This document shows, one piece after another, positions 5,121 to 13,936 of a stretch of 24,482 nucleotides of DNA. The DNA is from a virus. The stretch's first letter is position 1. The number at the start of each line of letters is the position of its first letter. The notes beneath the pieces were generated by a model. That model made no database searches, was not told the origin of the DNA, and saw nothing but the letters and a program-made list of their open reading frames with translations. The translations under genes were made by a program, and so were the position numbers. The stretch lies in the IMG/VR virus record IMGVR_UViG_3300027974_000152, positions 1 to 24,482 of that record. The stretch is one strand, 5' to 3'.

Positions 5121-6087
5121 TTTCTACCCTCAATTTAAGTTGTTTGAATAATTTCTCATCATCTTTAAGTTTACCAATTGCATTTTCTCTACCTTGAGCA
5201 AAGTTTTCTCCGTCTAAGAAGATCCATGCGCCTTTTTGAGCAAATATACCAATTGATAATGCTAGATCTAAGATAGATCCGTACTGATCAACACCTTTTC
5301 CATAAAAAATATCAAATTCAGCAATTTTTAGAGGTGGGGCCATCTTATTCTTAATAACTTTAGCCTTGACCTTAATGCCTATTGAATCGCCTTCTTTGTT
5401 CTTAATATCTTCTTTCTTACGAAGATCAATTCTAACTGAGGCAGCATATGGTAATGCACGTCCGCCTGGTGTTGTTTCTGGATTTCCAAACATCACACCA
5501 ATCTTCATTCTAATCTGATTAATAAAAACAATGAGTGTTTTATTGTCATTAGCTAGTGCAGTAATCTTACGCAATGCTTTTGCCATCATTCGAGCTTGTA
5601 AGCCCATTTGATTAGCGTCCATTTCACCTTCTAATTCTGCTTTTGGAACCAATGCAGCAACTGAATCAACGATTATTAAACCAACGTCTCCAGTTTTTAC
5701 TAATTTATCAACGATTTCTAATGCTTCCTCACCATAATTTGGTTGAGCAAGAAGTAAATCATCTAAATTAATACCCAAATCCATCATATAAGCTGGATCT
5801 AATGCATGTTCTGCATCAATATATGCGCAACGTAAACCCATTTTCTGAGCTTGTGCAACTAGAGATAATGAGATTGTAGATTTACCAGATGATTCTGGTC
5901 CGTATATCTCAACAATTCTACCTCTTGGTAAACCACCAATTCCTAAAATCTTATCTAGAGTTGGTGCACCTGTTGATATTGCTGGCCAAGTTTGGGTTTT
6001 AGCATTACCGAGTTTCATTACTGTACCGACACCGAATTGCTTATCAAGCAAAGCGATTGCCATGTCTAACGCTTTTGATTCTTCCAT
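5095..6087 (-). CDS. recA: RecA recombinase
   Basis: 330-aa RecA: ATP-dependent strand exchange in homologous recombination, probably used in replication and repair of phage DNA. Visible features: N-terminal helix (KALDMAIALLDKQFGVGTVM), Walker A GPESSGKST (63-71), the DAEHALDP segment with the catalytic Glu (residue 93), Walker B LIIVD (137-141), the MGLQARMM loop-1 side, and loop 2 in NQIRMKIGVMFGNPETTPGG (190-209). It ends near residue 330, so the acidic C-terminal tail of the longer E. coli protein (about 352 aa) is shortened. There is no Shine-Dalgarno before the ATG at 6087; instead TGGTATAAT lies 6 nt upstream, suggesting a leaderless mRNA. No CGG codons occur in it. Confidence 0.97.
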   Translation of the reverse strand: MEESKALDMAIALLDKQFGVGTVMKLGNAKTQTWPAISTGAPTLDKILGIGGLPRGRIVEIYGPESSGKSTISLSLVAQAQKMGLRCAYIDAEHALDPAYMMDLGINLDDLLLAQPNYGEEALEIVDKLVKTGDVGLIIVDSVAALVPKAELEGEMDANQMGLQARMMAKALRKITALANDNKTLIVFINQIRMKIGVMFGNPETTPGGRALPYAASVRIDLRKKEDIKNKEGDSIGIKVKAKVIKNKMAPPLKIAEFDIFYGKGVDQYGSILDLALSIGIFAQKGAWIFLDGENFAQGRENAIGKLKDDEKLFKQLKLRVENESKPSQD

Positions 6088-6093
6088 ATGTGT

Positions 6094-6102
6094 ATTATAC
6101 CA
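6094..6102 (-). promoter_or_regulatory. Extended -10 promoter directly before recA
   Basis: On the minus strand TGGTATAATACACATATG: an extended -10 (TGG TATAAT) with six bases to the recA ATG, so transcription should begin at or next to the start codon. No good -35 is seen. The same geometry occurs at 22621-22638. Confidence 0.6.
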
Positions 6103-6280
6103 TAGTTTCTTTTAGTGGTTTTCTCAAAATTGATTCAACTTCTTTAATCTTTTCAACCAAAGCTTTTTGCAATTTTCTGTATTCAATTCTTGATTCATTA
6201 TCCAATCCAAGCTGTGCTTGTCTTACTCTTTCGAGTGTTGCATACAGCTTGAGTAAATAACTTTGATCGACAATGTTCAT
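6095..6280 (-). CDS. Small helical protein upstream of recA (61 aa)
   Basis: Start taken at ATG 6280 (MNIVDQSYLLKLYATLERVR), about 9 nt after GATGGA. The frame stays open to an ATG at 6343, but the extra N-terminus (LNVCIMYC...) lacks an RBS. The protein is almost entirely charged helix (ESRIEYRKLQKALVEKIKEVE), a likely coiled coil. Its stop lies inside the -10 box of the recA promoter. Function unknown; proximity suggests co-expression with recA. Confidence 0.7.
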   Translation of the reverse strand: MNIVDQSYLLKLYATLERVRQAQLGLDNESRIEYRKLQKALVEKIKEVESILRKPLKETMV

Positions 6281-6358
6281 ATATGCGTTTCCATCTCTAG
6301 TTGCTGATATAATTGGACAGTACATTATACAGACGTTAAGCATTGAAAGTGAGACATT

Positions 6359-6514
6359 GTGGCAAGAAATATTGATACAGATAATGATTACAGAAGAGCA
6401 GCATATCTCTTGAAGGAAAAAATTACTACAGCAGCGGACTTAGTAAAAATATGGTCCTATGCTGGACCTTGTTCAGAGAATTGTCCGTCAATAGAAAAAA
6501 TCTCAAAAAAGTAG
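6359..6514 (+). CDS. Possible small protein (51 aa), GTG start
   Basis: Rightward frame beginning GTG at 6359, reading (M)ARNIDTDNDYRRAAYLLKEK, then a helix and PCSENCPSIEKISKK. Amino-acid composition looks protein-like and it fills the divergent gap after the recA cluster, but the RBS is poor (AGTGAG). It ends just upstream of the strong promoter at 6524. The Cys-x3-Cys near the end is its only motif. Confidence 0.45.
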   Translation: MARNIDTDNDYRRAAYLLKEKITTAADLVKIWSYAGPCSENCPSIEKISKK

Positions 6515-6523
6515 AAAAATTTC

Positions 6524-6553
6524 TTGATTTTTTTTGACAAACATGAGTATAAT
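6524..6553 (+). promoter_or_regulatory. Sigma70-type promoter for the late rightward run
   Basis: TTGATT (6524-6529), 18-bp spacer, TATAAT (6548-6553). It stands at the head of the long rightward block and about 150 nt before the AAA+ ATPase gene. A second, overlapping TTGACA lies within the spacer. Confidence 0.6.
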
Positions 6554-6554
6554 G

Positions 6555-6614
6555 TCTCTAGGGGGAAAACAGAAACTAGAGAACATTATTATCTACTTCT
6601 CTTAGTGAAGAGAA
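6555..6614 (+). promoter_or_regulatory. Dyad over the predicted start and a leader hairpin
   Basis: TCTCTAG (6555-6561) and CTAGAGA (6576-6582) form a 7-bp inverted repeat spanning the predicted transcription start, which suits an operator. Downstream TTCTCTT-AGTG-AAGAGAA (6597-6614) is a perfect 7-bp RNA hairpin in the roughly 145-nt leader. No gene is evident in 6515-6705. Confidence 0.5.
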
Positions 6615-6705
6615 TCTCTTACCAGTTCCTCCAGAAACTTGCTAGACAAAGCATAAGTGGGTTACTATATATCCCATCACCATACATTAAATTAAGGGGG
6701 TGATG

Positions 6706-8128
6706 ATGAAAGTTTATCAAATATATGTTCCTGAGTTAGCAACTTATATAAAATATAAGGTTTTGAATCCAGAAGACATTGAATCATTAGTTGAAGAACT
6801 AGATATTAATTCTCCTAAGGATTTCAAACTTGCTGTATTAGAGCATGTGATATATAATGTTAAATCAGATGTCACCGATGCATTACGTCAGATGTCTCGA
6901 GACTCAGCAGAACGCTGCATTGACGCAATGTACAACGGTTGCGTAATGCTTAACCCCCGGATTAGACATAGATCTTTGGATAGACCTAGCTTATGCAAAA
7001 ATGCCGCCATCTAACTCTTTTGATAAAGATTTTTCCGCTATAGAATCTGAGCTAGCTAAAAGATATAAAGATACTATCTTAAATAAAGATTCAAAGAAAA
7101 CTAGCTCTAGTAAATATAAAAAAATGTCTAGACAAAAGTTTCTTGGTTTAGAGAATCACTTACTGGGTAATGTTATAGGTCAGGAAGAAGCTGTAGATTC
7201 TGTAGTCTCAGCTTTAAAAAGATCTCAGGTTGGTTTGAATGATAAAAACAGACCTTTAGGTATTTTTCTTTTTGCCGGTTCTTCTGGAGTTGGTAAAACT
7301 CACCTAGCAAGCACATTACATAAATATCTTTTTGGTGAAGAATATCCAATGGTAAGAATAGATTGTGGAGAGTTTCAACACAAGCATGAAAATCAAAAAT
7401 TAATAGGATCTCCTCCTGGATACGTTGGCCATGATGAAGGTGGTCAACTAGTTAATCTAGTTAAAAGAAATCCTTACACGGTTGTATTATTAGACGAAGT
7501 TGAAAAAGCGCATGTTGACATGTGGAATACATTCCTTCGAGTATTTGAAGACGGCGTACTTACAGATGGCAAGGGTGAGGAAGTAAGCTTCCTTAATACT
7601 GTTATAATAATGACCACTAACTTAGGTAATGAAAAAACAGTTGATTATTTGCTTAGCGGCGGAACTGGCTTTGCTAAAAATATAAATCATAAAACGTCAA
7701 CTACTCAAATGCCGGCAAAAGAGATGGTTGAAAAAAATACTTTAGATGCAGTTCGTAAACACTTTAGGCCTGAATTCATAAATAGATTAGATAAAATAAT
7801 TGTTTTCAATCATTTAGATAGAAGTAACTTAGAAAAAATAGCAGAACTTGAAATGTCTATAATCATGGATAAATTATCTAAAAAAGGCTACAGCGTAAAT
7901 TATACGGATGAAGTTATATCAGCTCTTTTAGATAAAGGTGTAGACAGTGTAAAGGGTGCTAGAGGTTTAGCTCAAATTCGTAGAGAAAAAATGGAAGATC
8001 AATTAGCTGATATTCTAATTAAGTCAGCTCCGCCACGTGGAACCATATTTGAAATATCTTACAAAGATGAAAGTGATAATTTTATCTTTACACTAAAGAA
8101 GCCTTCAAAAGCAGCAACTACTGCTTAG
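6706..8128 (+). CDS. Clp/ClpB-type AAA+ ATPase, +1 recoded at CGG (473 aa)
   Basis: Two overlapping frames (to 7014, and open from 6947 to 8128) join by one +1 shift at CGG 6958-6960, giving 84 + 389 residues. The start is one of GTG/ATG/ATG behind AAGGGGG; 6706 is preferred. Residues 1-84 are a helical N-terminal region. The ATPase core follows: Walker A GSSGVGKT (191-198), pore loop GYVG (238-241), Walker B VVLLDE (259-264), sensor 1 TTN (303-305), FRPEFINRLD with the Arg finger (about 360), sensor 2 GARGL (about 417-421) and the ClpB-type small C-terminal domain. It is a single-ring Clp-like unfoldase or disaggregase; target unknown. An internal ATG at 7001 with no RBS could make a shorter ATPase without the shift. 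AGG codons here (HFRPEF) are read normally. Confidence 0.88.
6958..6961 (+). promoter_or_regulatory. Recoding site 1: CGGA
   Basis: Upstream frame AAC CCC CGG ATT runs to TAA 7012-7014. Downstream frame resumes GGA TTA GAC. The downstream frame is closed by TAA at 6944-6946, so the shift lies in 6947-7011; CGG is the only one in that interval. Confidence 0.75.
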
Positions 8129-8136
8129 TTTAATTA

Positions 8137-8151
8137 CTATATAAGTATAAT
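8137..8151 (+). promoter_or_regulatory. Promoter candidate before the 101-aa gene
   Basis: CTATATAAGTATAAT with TATAAT at 8146-8151, 22 nt before the ATG at 8174. It resembles CTATAAGTATATC at 4360-4372 before the related 89-aa gene. A -35 box is not obvious. Confidence 0.45.
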
Positions 8152-8173
8152 TCTAAATATTTAGGAGTTTACC

Positions 8174-8479
8174 ATGGGTATGTATGGTAGTATGGTAGGA
8201 AGAATAGCTGGCACATCTTCTGGCGCAAGAGCATTAAAAGCTATAACACCAATGGCTGAAAGAGTAACAGCAAGAGCAGGAATTGGCGGAGCCGCTGGTT
8301 ATCTTGGTAGAAAAGCTGGTACATCTTCTGGTGTTAGGTCTCAGTTATATGGAGCTGGAGCAAGAGCAGCCAATGCTGTAGCTGCTCACCCCATGAGGGC
8401 TATGGGCGGTGCAGTTGGTACAGCTGGAGCAGTTGGAATGTCTCGTCGTAGGGGTAGTCAAAACTATCCAATGTACTAA
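8174..8479 (+). CDS. Gly/Ala-rich small protein (101 aa)
   Basis: Starts at ATG 8174 with TTAGGAG upstream. Composition is dominated by Gly, Ala, Arg and Ser, with an internal duplication (AGTSSGARALK near residue 12 and AGTSSGVRSQL near 48). Two weakly apolar Gly-zipper segments (GIGGAAGYLG and AMGGAVGTAGAVGM) precede an SRRRGSQ patch. It resembles the 74-aa and 89-aa proteins. It may be a membrane-interacting or virion-associated protein; no database family is recognised by eye. Confidence 0.75.
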   Translation: MGMYGSMVGRIAGTSSGARALKAITPMAERVTARAGIGGAAGYLGRKAGTSSGVRSQLYGAGARAANAVAAHPMRAMGGAVGTAGAVGMSRRRGSQNYPMY

Positions 8480-8491
8480 GGAATTAATATT

Positions 8492-8716
8492 ATGGCTGGA
8501 TTAGGTAAAATAGGTGGAGTTTTAAGAGGCGGAGCCAAAAGAGGTGCAGCCATCGGAGCATCAATGCGTAGAACTGCTGGGACTACACGTGGAAAGTTTG
8601 CAATGGGTGCTGGTATAGGAGTGGGTGGAATGTACGCCGCTGGAAGAATGAGAGGAAGATCTTCTGGTACCAACGGCATTTCCCCTAAGTCAAGTGGTGG
8701 AATGACAGGAATGTAA
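8492..8716 (+). CDS. Gly-rich small basic protein (74 aa)
   Basis: Starts at ATG 8492 with AAGGAA upstream, 12 nt after the previous stop. It is Gly/Ala/Arg-rich throughout (start MAGLGKIGGVLRGGAKRGAA) with one apolar Gly segment (FAMGAGIGVGGMYAAG, residues 36-51) and an Arg/Ser patch (RMRGRSSG), ending SPKSSGGMTGM. The motif IPKSTGG near the start of the 89-aa protein echoes SPKSSGG here. Probably the third member of the same small family. Confidence 0.72.
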   Translation: MAGLGKIGGVLRGGAKRGAAIGASMRRTAGTTRGKFAMGAGIGVGGMYAAGRMRGRSSGTNGISPKSSGGMTGM

Positions 8717-8726
8717 TATAAAGTGA

Positions 8727-8732
8727 TATAAT
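8727..8732 (+). promoter_or_regulatory. -10 box candidate before the 143-aa gene
   Basis: TATAAT at 8727-8732, about 31 nt before the start at 8763; ATGACA 19 nt upstream could be a poor -35. It lies just after the stop of the 74-aa gene. Confidence 0.35.
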
Positions 8733-8762
8733 GTTATATGTCTAAATGTAAGGATGTTTAAA

Positions 8763-9194
8763 ATGAGTGACTGGAAGAATTTCATTAATATAAACGGTGA
8801 TTTTGAATTGCCAAATTTTTTGTATCGAACAATAAATGATTTAATGAAACAAGCTTTAGATATGGGTACGCTTCTTTCAGATGACCCTTATAAATTAAGA
8901 GCTTATAAAGAGCAGACAAAAAAACTATTTAAAAATAAATGGTATGATTTAGCTCAAGCTTTAGAATTTTTTGAGATAATAGAACACTGCTCATGTGCAT
9001 CGGCAAGATTAGAAACAAATGGCGGCAAGGATATTTACTGCGATATATGTAAAGGCGCTAGGTTTATTATTAGTTCTGCGCTCACTCCTGACGAAATGCG
9101 TGAAGTTAGCACTTTTGTTAATGCGGCACAAAATGTGGAAGTAGCAGAAAAATTACAAAAAAGTTTAATGAAAATTCTTTCGGAACACAAATGA
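8763..9194 (+). CDS. Hypothetical protein with a Cys cluster (143 aa)
   Basis: Two in-frame ATGs exist (8754, 8763); the second is 8 nt from AAGGA and is preferred, giving MSDWKNFININGDFELPNFL. The N-terminal two thirds are helical. CSCAS (about residue 77) and CDICKG (about 94) give four cysteines in a zinc-ribbon-like spacing. The stop overlaps the next gene's start as ATGA (9191-9194), so the two are coupled. Family not recognised. Confidence 0.82.
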   Translation: MSDWKNFININGDFELPNFLYRTINDLMKQALDMGTLLSDDPYKLRAYKEQTKKLFKNKWYDLAQALEFFEIIEHCSCASARLETNGGKDIYCDICKGARFIISSALTPDEMREVSTFVNAAQNVEVAEKLQKSLMKILSEHK

Positions 9195-9368
9195 AATGTG
9201 ATAGATGTAACTATGATCTAAATTTTGTTTATGAAGATATAGTTCAAGCTGAACAGGTTCTACATATTCAAGAATACTATTGCCCCCGGATGCAAGAGCT
9301 GTTTAATAGAAACGTACGCTCAAGAAGGTATTGTTAAGTCTGAATGGATTGATTTTAATGGAAAATAA
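9191..9368 (+). CDS. Zinc-ribbon protein, +1 recoded at CGG (58 aa)
   Basis: Starts in an ATGA overlap with the preceding gene: MKCDRCNYDLNFVYEDIVQA. The zero frame ends at TAA 9335-9337 with a basic, unlikely tail (NRNVRSRRYC). A +1 shift at CGG 9287-9289 gives CPGCKSCLIETY and a frame ending TAA 9366-9368, restoring a second CxxC (CP-G-C) to match CDRC, a clean zinc ribbon. The recoded stop overlaps the next start (ATG 9358) by 11 nt, the usual compact junction, whereas the zero-frame stop leaves a gap. Both points support the shift. Function unknown; it may bind nucleic acid. Confidence 0.78.
9287..9290 (+). promoter_or_regulatory. Recoding site 2: CGGA
   Basis: TGC CCC CGG ATG is read TGC CCC (C) GGA TGC. 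The allowed interval is 9243-9334. It shares CCCCCGGAT with site 1. The second zinc-binding CxxC exists only in the shifted frame. Confidence 0.72.
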
Positions 9369-10092
9369 TATAGAAAGATTTGAAGATAAAAATTCTTTTA
9401 TGGATAAGTTTGAATCACTTCGTCCTGATTTATTTTTTCCAGATGAATGGACAGATGAGCAAAGAGAAAAAGCTGTTGATTTAGTTCGTCCACAAAAAAC
9501 ACGAACATCAATGTTTTCTTCAATTCCAATGAGATGTGAAGCATCGCGCTGTATATTCGCAGAAACCTGCCCACTACATCAACAAAATTTAGCACCAAAG
9601 GGAAAACCATGTCCAATAGAAATGGGAATGGTTTCTCAATTTACAGGTGAATATATGGAGCAATTAGATGTAAGTCCAAATAACTTAGTTGAAGTTTCAA
9701 TGGTAAGAGACTTAGTTGATCAAGAAGTCCAATACTTGCGTAAAACAAAACTATTGGCTAAAGAACATTTTATTCAAGAAAATATTATTGGTATAGATAA
9801 AGATGGTGAGCCAATTCTTAAGAAAGAATTACACTTAGCAGTAGAGCTTGAAGATAGATTACATAAAAGAAGAAAAGATTTACGTAATCAATTATTAGCA
9901 ACCAGAGAAGCTAGGGCAAAGACTGGTCAAACTCAACTTGATACAGCTCAGGCAATTTCTGACATCATTCAAAAAGTACAAAAGATTGAAATAGAGAATA
10001 ATAAACTTATTCGCAAAAAACTCGGTACATATGAGGTTGATGACTATATAGAAGCACAAACTCAATCGGATAAGAAAAATGATCCACTCTGA
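9358..10092 (+). CDS. Cys-rich, coiled-coil phage protein (244 aa)
   Basis: Start at ATG 9358, overlapping the recoded end of the zinc ribbon. The longer frame from 9331 has no RBS. Four cysteines lie in MRCEASRCIFAETCPL and GKPCPIE (about residues 58-87), a metal-site arrangement. The C-terminal half is long charged helix (VELEDRLHKRRKDLRNQLLA, then QKVQKIEIENNKLIRKKLG). Cys-cluster plus coiled-coil proteins near terminase are sometimes small-terminase or DNA-binding factors; here that is only a guess. The stop overlaps the next start by 14 nt. Confidence 0.85.
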   Translation: MENNIERFEDKNSFMDKFESLRPDLFFPDEWTDEQREKAVDLVRPQKTRTSMFSSIPMRCEASRCIFAETCPLHQQNLAPKGKPCPIEMGMVSQFTGEYMEQLDVSPNNLVEVSMVRDLVDQEVQYLRKTKLLAKEHFIQENIIGIDKDGEPILKKELHLAVELEDRLHKRRKDLRNQLLATREARAKTGQTQLDTAQAISDIIQKVQKIEIENNKLIRKKLGTYEVDDYIEAQTQSDKKNDPL

Positions 10093-13000
10093 TCGTAGTA
10101 CTTTTAATGATCTAGTTAATTTATCTGCTAGAATAACAAAAAATGGTGGAAAAAAAATTAGCGTACAAACAACTCCAATTACAAACGATATAGCAAGGCG
10201 ATTATTTAGTCGGTGGTGTTGAGGGCGTAAAGTCTATAGGTGCAACATACTTAACTGATTCACCAGAAGAATTTATTTCTGCAGCAAACAATTGGATGAA
10301 TCAATATATAACAGCACTATCTGATCCAGCAAATTTAACCGCATCAGCAAGAAGTAAATTTGTTGGAGCATCAAACGCTAATAATATTAGAAATCTTTTA
10401 GCTTCAGAACATTTAACTCTTGATATATTTAATAAAAAAACACAAGACGCATTGTATGGTTCTTTTAGAAGAGAAGTAGCTAAAATAGAGCAAGTTATTG
10501 GATCTGATTTAATTGGTTTACCTGGACATGTTTTTCCAACAGAAAACGCGTATAGTATGTTTACTAAGTTGATAATTGATCCATCTTCGGGCACTGCAGC
10601 TGGACAAGGAACACATCCATTTCTTAATCTTTTGTCAAAATTAAACTTTAACATTTCTACTGGAGCAGAAAGTATTAATGATATTAAATTAAGTAGAAAT
10701 AGAATTCCAAATGTTTTTTCTACAATTAGAGAATATGAAAGAAGTAAAAAATATTTTCCAAAAGGATATGGAATAAATCCAGTTTCTGCAGCTGAACCTG
10801 GTCCAGTTGGTGCAATGAATATGTTGGGATTTGACGTTAGTGATATTGGTAAAGAATTTACAATTCATACATTTGACACAGAAACAACTGGTAGAGCCGT
10901 TGATTCTCAGGTTAGATCTTTTTCTATTGTTGAAAGAAGAGTTAAATATACTGGCGATGGAATGTATGAAACTTTGTCTGCACCAAAAGTAATAATGAAT
11001 AAACAGTTTAAATCTGGACAAATGGATATAGCACACACATATAGAAATGGCGTAAAAATGCCACTATCTGAAAGTGCTTTATTAGATGAATCTGGAGTAG
11101 ATACTATTTTGGATAGAGCTAGAGCAGCTTTTGATGATGGCGGTAAAATTTTTATTGACGACATGAAAGAAATATTAGACCTTTTTGTAAATAAGTCTGA
11201 CAGAGTTGGTGGACACTACGCAGAGATATTCGACTTAGATAAAATATTTCAAACATTAATAGGAACACCAGAATTTCATAAAGACCCACAAATTCAAGAT
11301 CTTTATGCAAAGTTTCAACAAAGAAGAATGGATGATCCGTCATTTTTCTTCGACACACATTCAAGTGCGCAAAGATTATTTGATCAACAAAAAGTTATTT
11401 TAAGAGAAAAATTAGGAAGTGTAATAGATGACGGAACAGAAGCTTCAAAACAAGCAATTGAACAAGTTATTTCAGAAATTCAATTAGCTCCAGAACTTTT
11501 AGCTAAGGGAGCAGCCACACCACAAGCAATGCAGAATATAATGTTGAATACTAATTTTATTCAATTATTAGAACAAGAATCTCCAGAAATGACAGAAAGT
11601 TTAATGAATACAATTGGTCAAAGAGGAATGCACACTTCTGACGTTGACGCAATATTAGAAGATTTTCTTGCAAAGTATATACAAACTTCAAAACTTCAAC
11701 TACAACGTTTTCCAACACCAGGAAGACCAACTGGAACTTTAACAGGTGAAGCGGCAACACAATATGCAGCAAAATATGGAGCAGCTAAGCAAGCCGCAGA
11801 AGAATATGGTTTTATTAGAAAAGATAAAACTATGTCACAATTTGAAACATACCTGCGTAGATCGGCAGTGAGAAGCGGTGCAGTAACTCCAACTACAAAT
11901 ATTTCTGGAGTAGATAGAGTATCTGATGAAGTATTTCAATTTTTATCTGAAACTTCATCTGGACAACAAAGATTGTCTTTACAGGTTGACAATTCACTAA
12001 ATGCTGAATTGGGACTTAATCTTTCAGAAGGAGCAAAAGGAGAATTAAGTTATAACTCAAAGAGTAAACAATTTGAATATAGAAACTTTGGCGATAATCA
12101 AACTCAATTAGTTGAAGAGGGCAAAGCTAGAGAATATATAAGAAGAACATTATTAGAATCTCGTGACGCCACAGCGACTGAGAATATAGTATTGGGTAGT
12201 ACAAAAGCTGGAGAACAAATTTCAACAACAGTAAATACTGGTCAATGGAGAACTAATGACATCCATTTTACAAATATTCAAGCTACAAAATTTGATCAAA
12301 TGGTGGACGCTAAAAAAATAGCTAGCACTATAACACGAACAGCGGAACCTATGTCAGCAGAATCTTTGTCTCTCACTGCTGGATTAGATAAAACAATGAT
12401 GACACCAGAAGCTTATTCTAGATCTGTAATAGAGAGAGGTTTACCTTTTGCGGACGTAGATATGCAAACGCGAATACTTGCTGTAAAAAATGCTAAATCA
12501 ACAAGCAGTGTTGGAAGAGCCATATTGCAAAATGCAACAAACCCAAAACTACAAGCAATAAGTTCAGCTATTGAATCAGCTGGAGATAGAGTAGCTGTAG
12601 AAAATATGGACCTTTTATCTGAAATGGGATTACAGTGGTTTGCTGGTCAAGGTCAAAATTCAATGTTTGGATCATCGGGCTTTGCCGATAATAGCTACTT
12701 CAGACTACCAACTCAATCACAAAGTGTAAATAGAGCATCTAAAGTTATTATGACATCTGATGATTTTAATCAATTAATAATTAGAGGAAGAGCTGATGAG
12801 TCGATTCAGGTTGGCACTGAAGCATTTGCTTCGAGTAGATATAGTAATTTTTATAAATCTTTTTACAATAATGGTACAACAGAAGGTGTTAACATGGTCT
12901 TTAATCCAAGTGGATTAAACGAAACCGCTTTAAATGATTTAGCAGAACAAGTAATGGGTCTTCAAGTTAAAAGATTTGCAACTGAAGTAGAAGGGGTTAG

Positions 13001-13934
13001 AGTTGTATCCCAAAAAGGACAAATGGCAGATGATGTTGTTTCATTGGGTAAAGCAATTTTTGGCGAACATGTTGAAGATACAAAATTAGTAGAAGAATTA
13101 TTTTCTTTAAATGGAGCAAAAAGACTTGCACGCTTAGAAGCATATGATCAATCAGAAGAAGCTGTAAGTAAAGGTGTAAGTAGTGTTAGAAATTATCAAA
13201 ACACAGTAGAACAGCTAGGTACAACAATAAGAGAAGGTGGAATAGTAGCCTATACTAATACCGACGCAACGGCAGTTCAAGCTATGAAACAAGACGCTAT
13301 AAGAAGCGGAATTGACTTTTATAATGATGAACAATCTAAAACGCTAACATCTCGAATGGTAATATCAGATACAGGCGGTGCAGCTTTTACTGAGGGCGAA
13401 GATATGGTCATCAGAACTGGAGTTAAACAAGTTACAGAAGGCATAGCTGATGATGTAGCTAGAGAAGCCGTTATTGGAGAAGCCGCTAGAGCTGGAGAAA
13501 CGGCACTTGAAACATTTGGTGAACACGCTGAATTATTAAGAACAGACGAAGCATTTGCTAGCGCAGCTAGACAAGCAAGAACAAAAGCTACAGAAGGAAT
13601 AGGGGCTCAAGAGATTAAAGCTGGAGCTGAGTTTATTAGAAGAAACAAAAAAACTTTAGCTGTAGGAGCAGCAGTAAGCTTTGCCGCTTATGGGGCTCAT
13701 AAATTTAATCAAAGAAGAAAGGAAAATGAGCTTTATGAGCGTACTATAGAGGTTGCACCAGTAGAGTCTGGTTCTAGGCCATATGGTATTCAGGACGCTT
13801 TAATGAAGAGCGATCAGTCTTCTTCAAGAAGAGATCCATTAGTTACTGCTGGTGTTGTGGGAAATTTAGATAGATCTAAGATAGGACACTCGATGATGGG
13901 AAGCGATAAGCATTCTCATTTATTTGGAGGATAA
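10079..13934 (+). CDS. Giant protein with DEDDh exonuclease domain, +1 recoded at CGG (1284 aa)
   Basis: MIHSDRSTFNDLVNLSARIT... runs 44 codons to CGG 10211-10213; a +1 shift enters the 1240-codon frame (GGVEGVKSIGATYLT). A DnaQ-like exonuclease domain is visible: Exo I FDTETTG (265-271), Exo II GHYAEIFDLDKI (378-389), a FFFDTHSSAQRLF segment typical after Exo II, and Exo III MHTSDVDAIL with H-x4-D (about 518-523). All DEDDh acids and the His are present, so 3'-5' exonuclease activity is likely. A long Gln/Ser/Thr-rich structural-looking region follows; a short apolar Gly/Ala segment (TLAVGAAVSFAAYGAHKF, about 1192-1209) is followed by RRKENE and a polar tail. The context (Gly-rich proteins, terminase) suggests a virion or injected protein. 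Confidence 0.88.
10211..10214 (+). promoter_or_regulatory. Recoding site 3: CGGT
   Basis: TTT AGT CGG TGG TGT TGA is read TTT AGT (C) GGT GGT GTT GAG. Stops confine the crossover to 10194-10219 (26 nt). An AGG at 10196-10198 in the same interval could also give a Gly junction, but CGG is the choice consistent with every other site, and the peptide NDIARRLFS-GGVEGV is natural. Confidence 0.75.
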
Positions 13935-13936
13935 TA

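Noticed and set aside
6700-7014. A tail-assembly-chaperone style -1 frameshift
   Set aside because: The shift is +1, no slippery X-XXY-YYZ heptamer is present, and no tape-measure gene follows.
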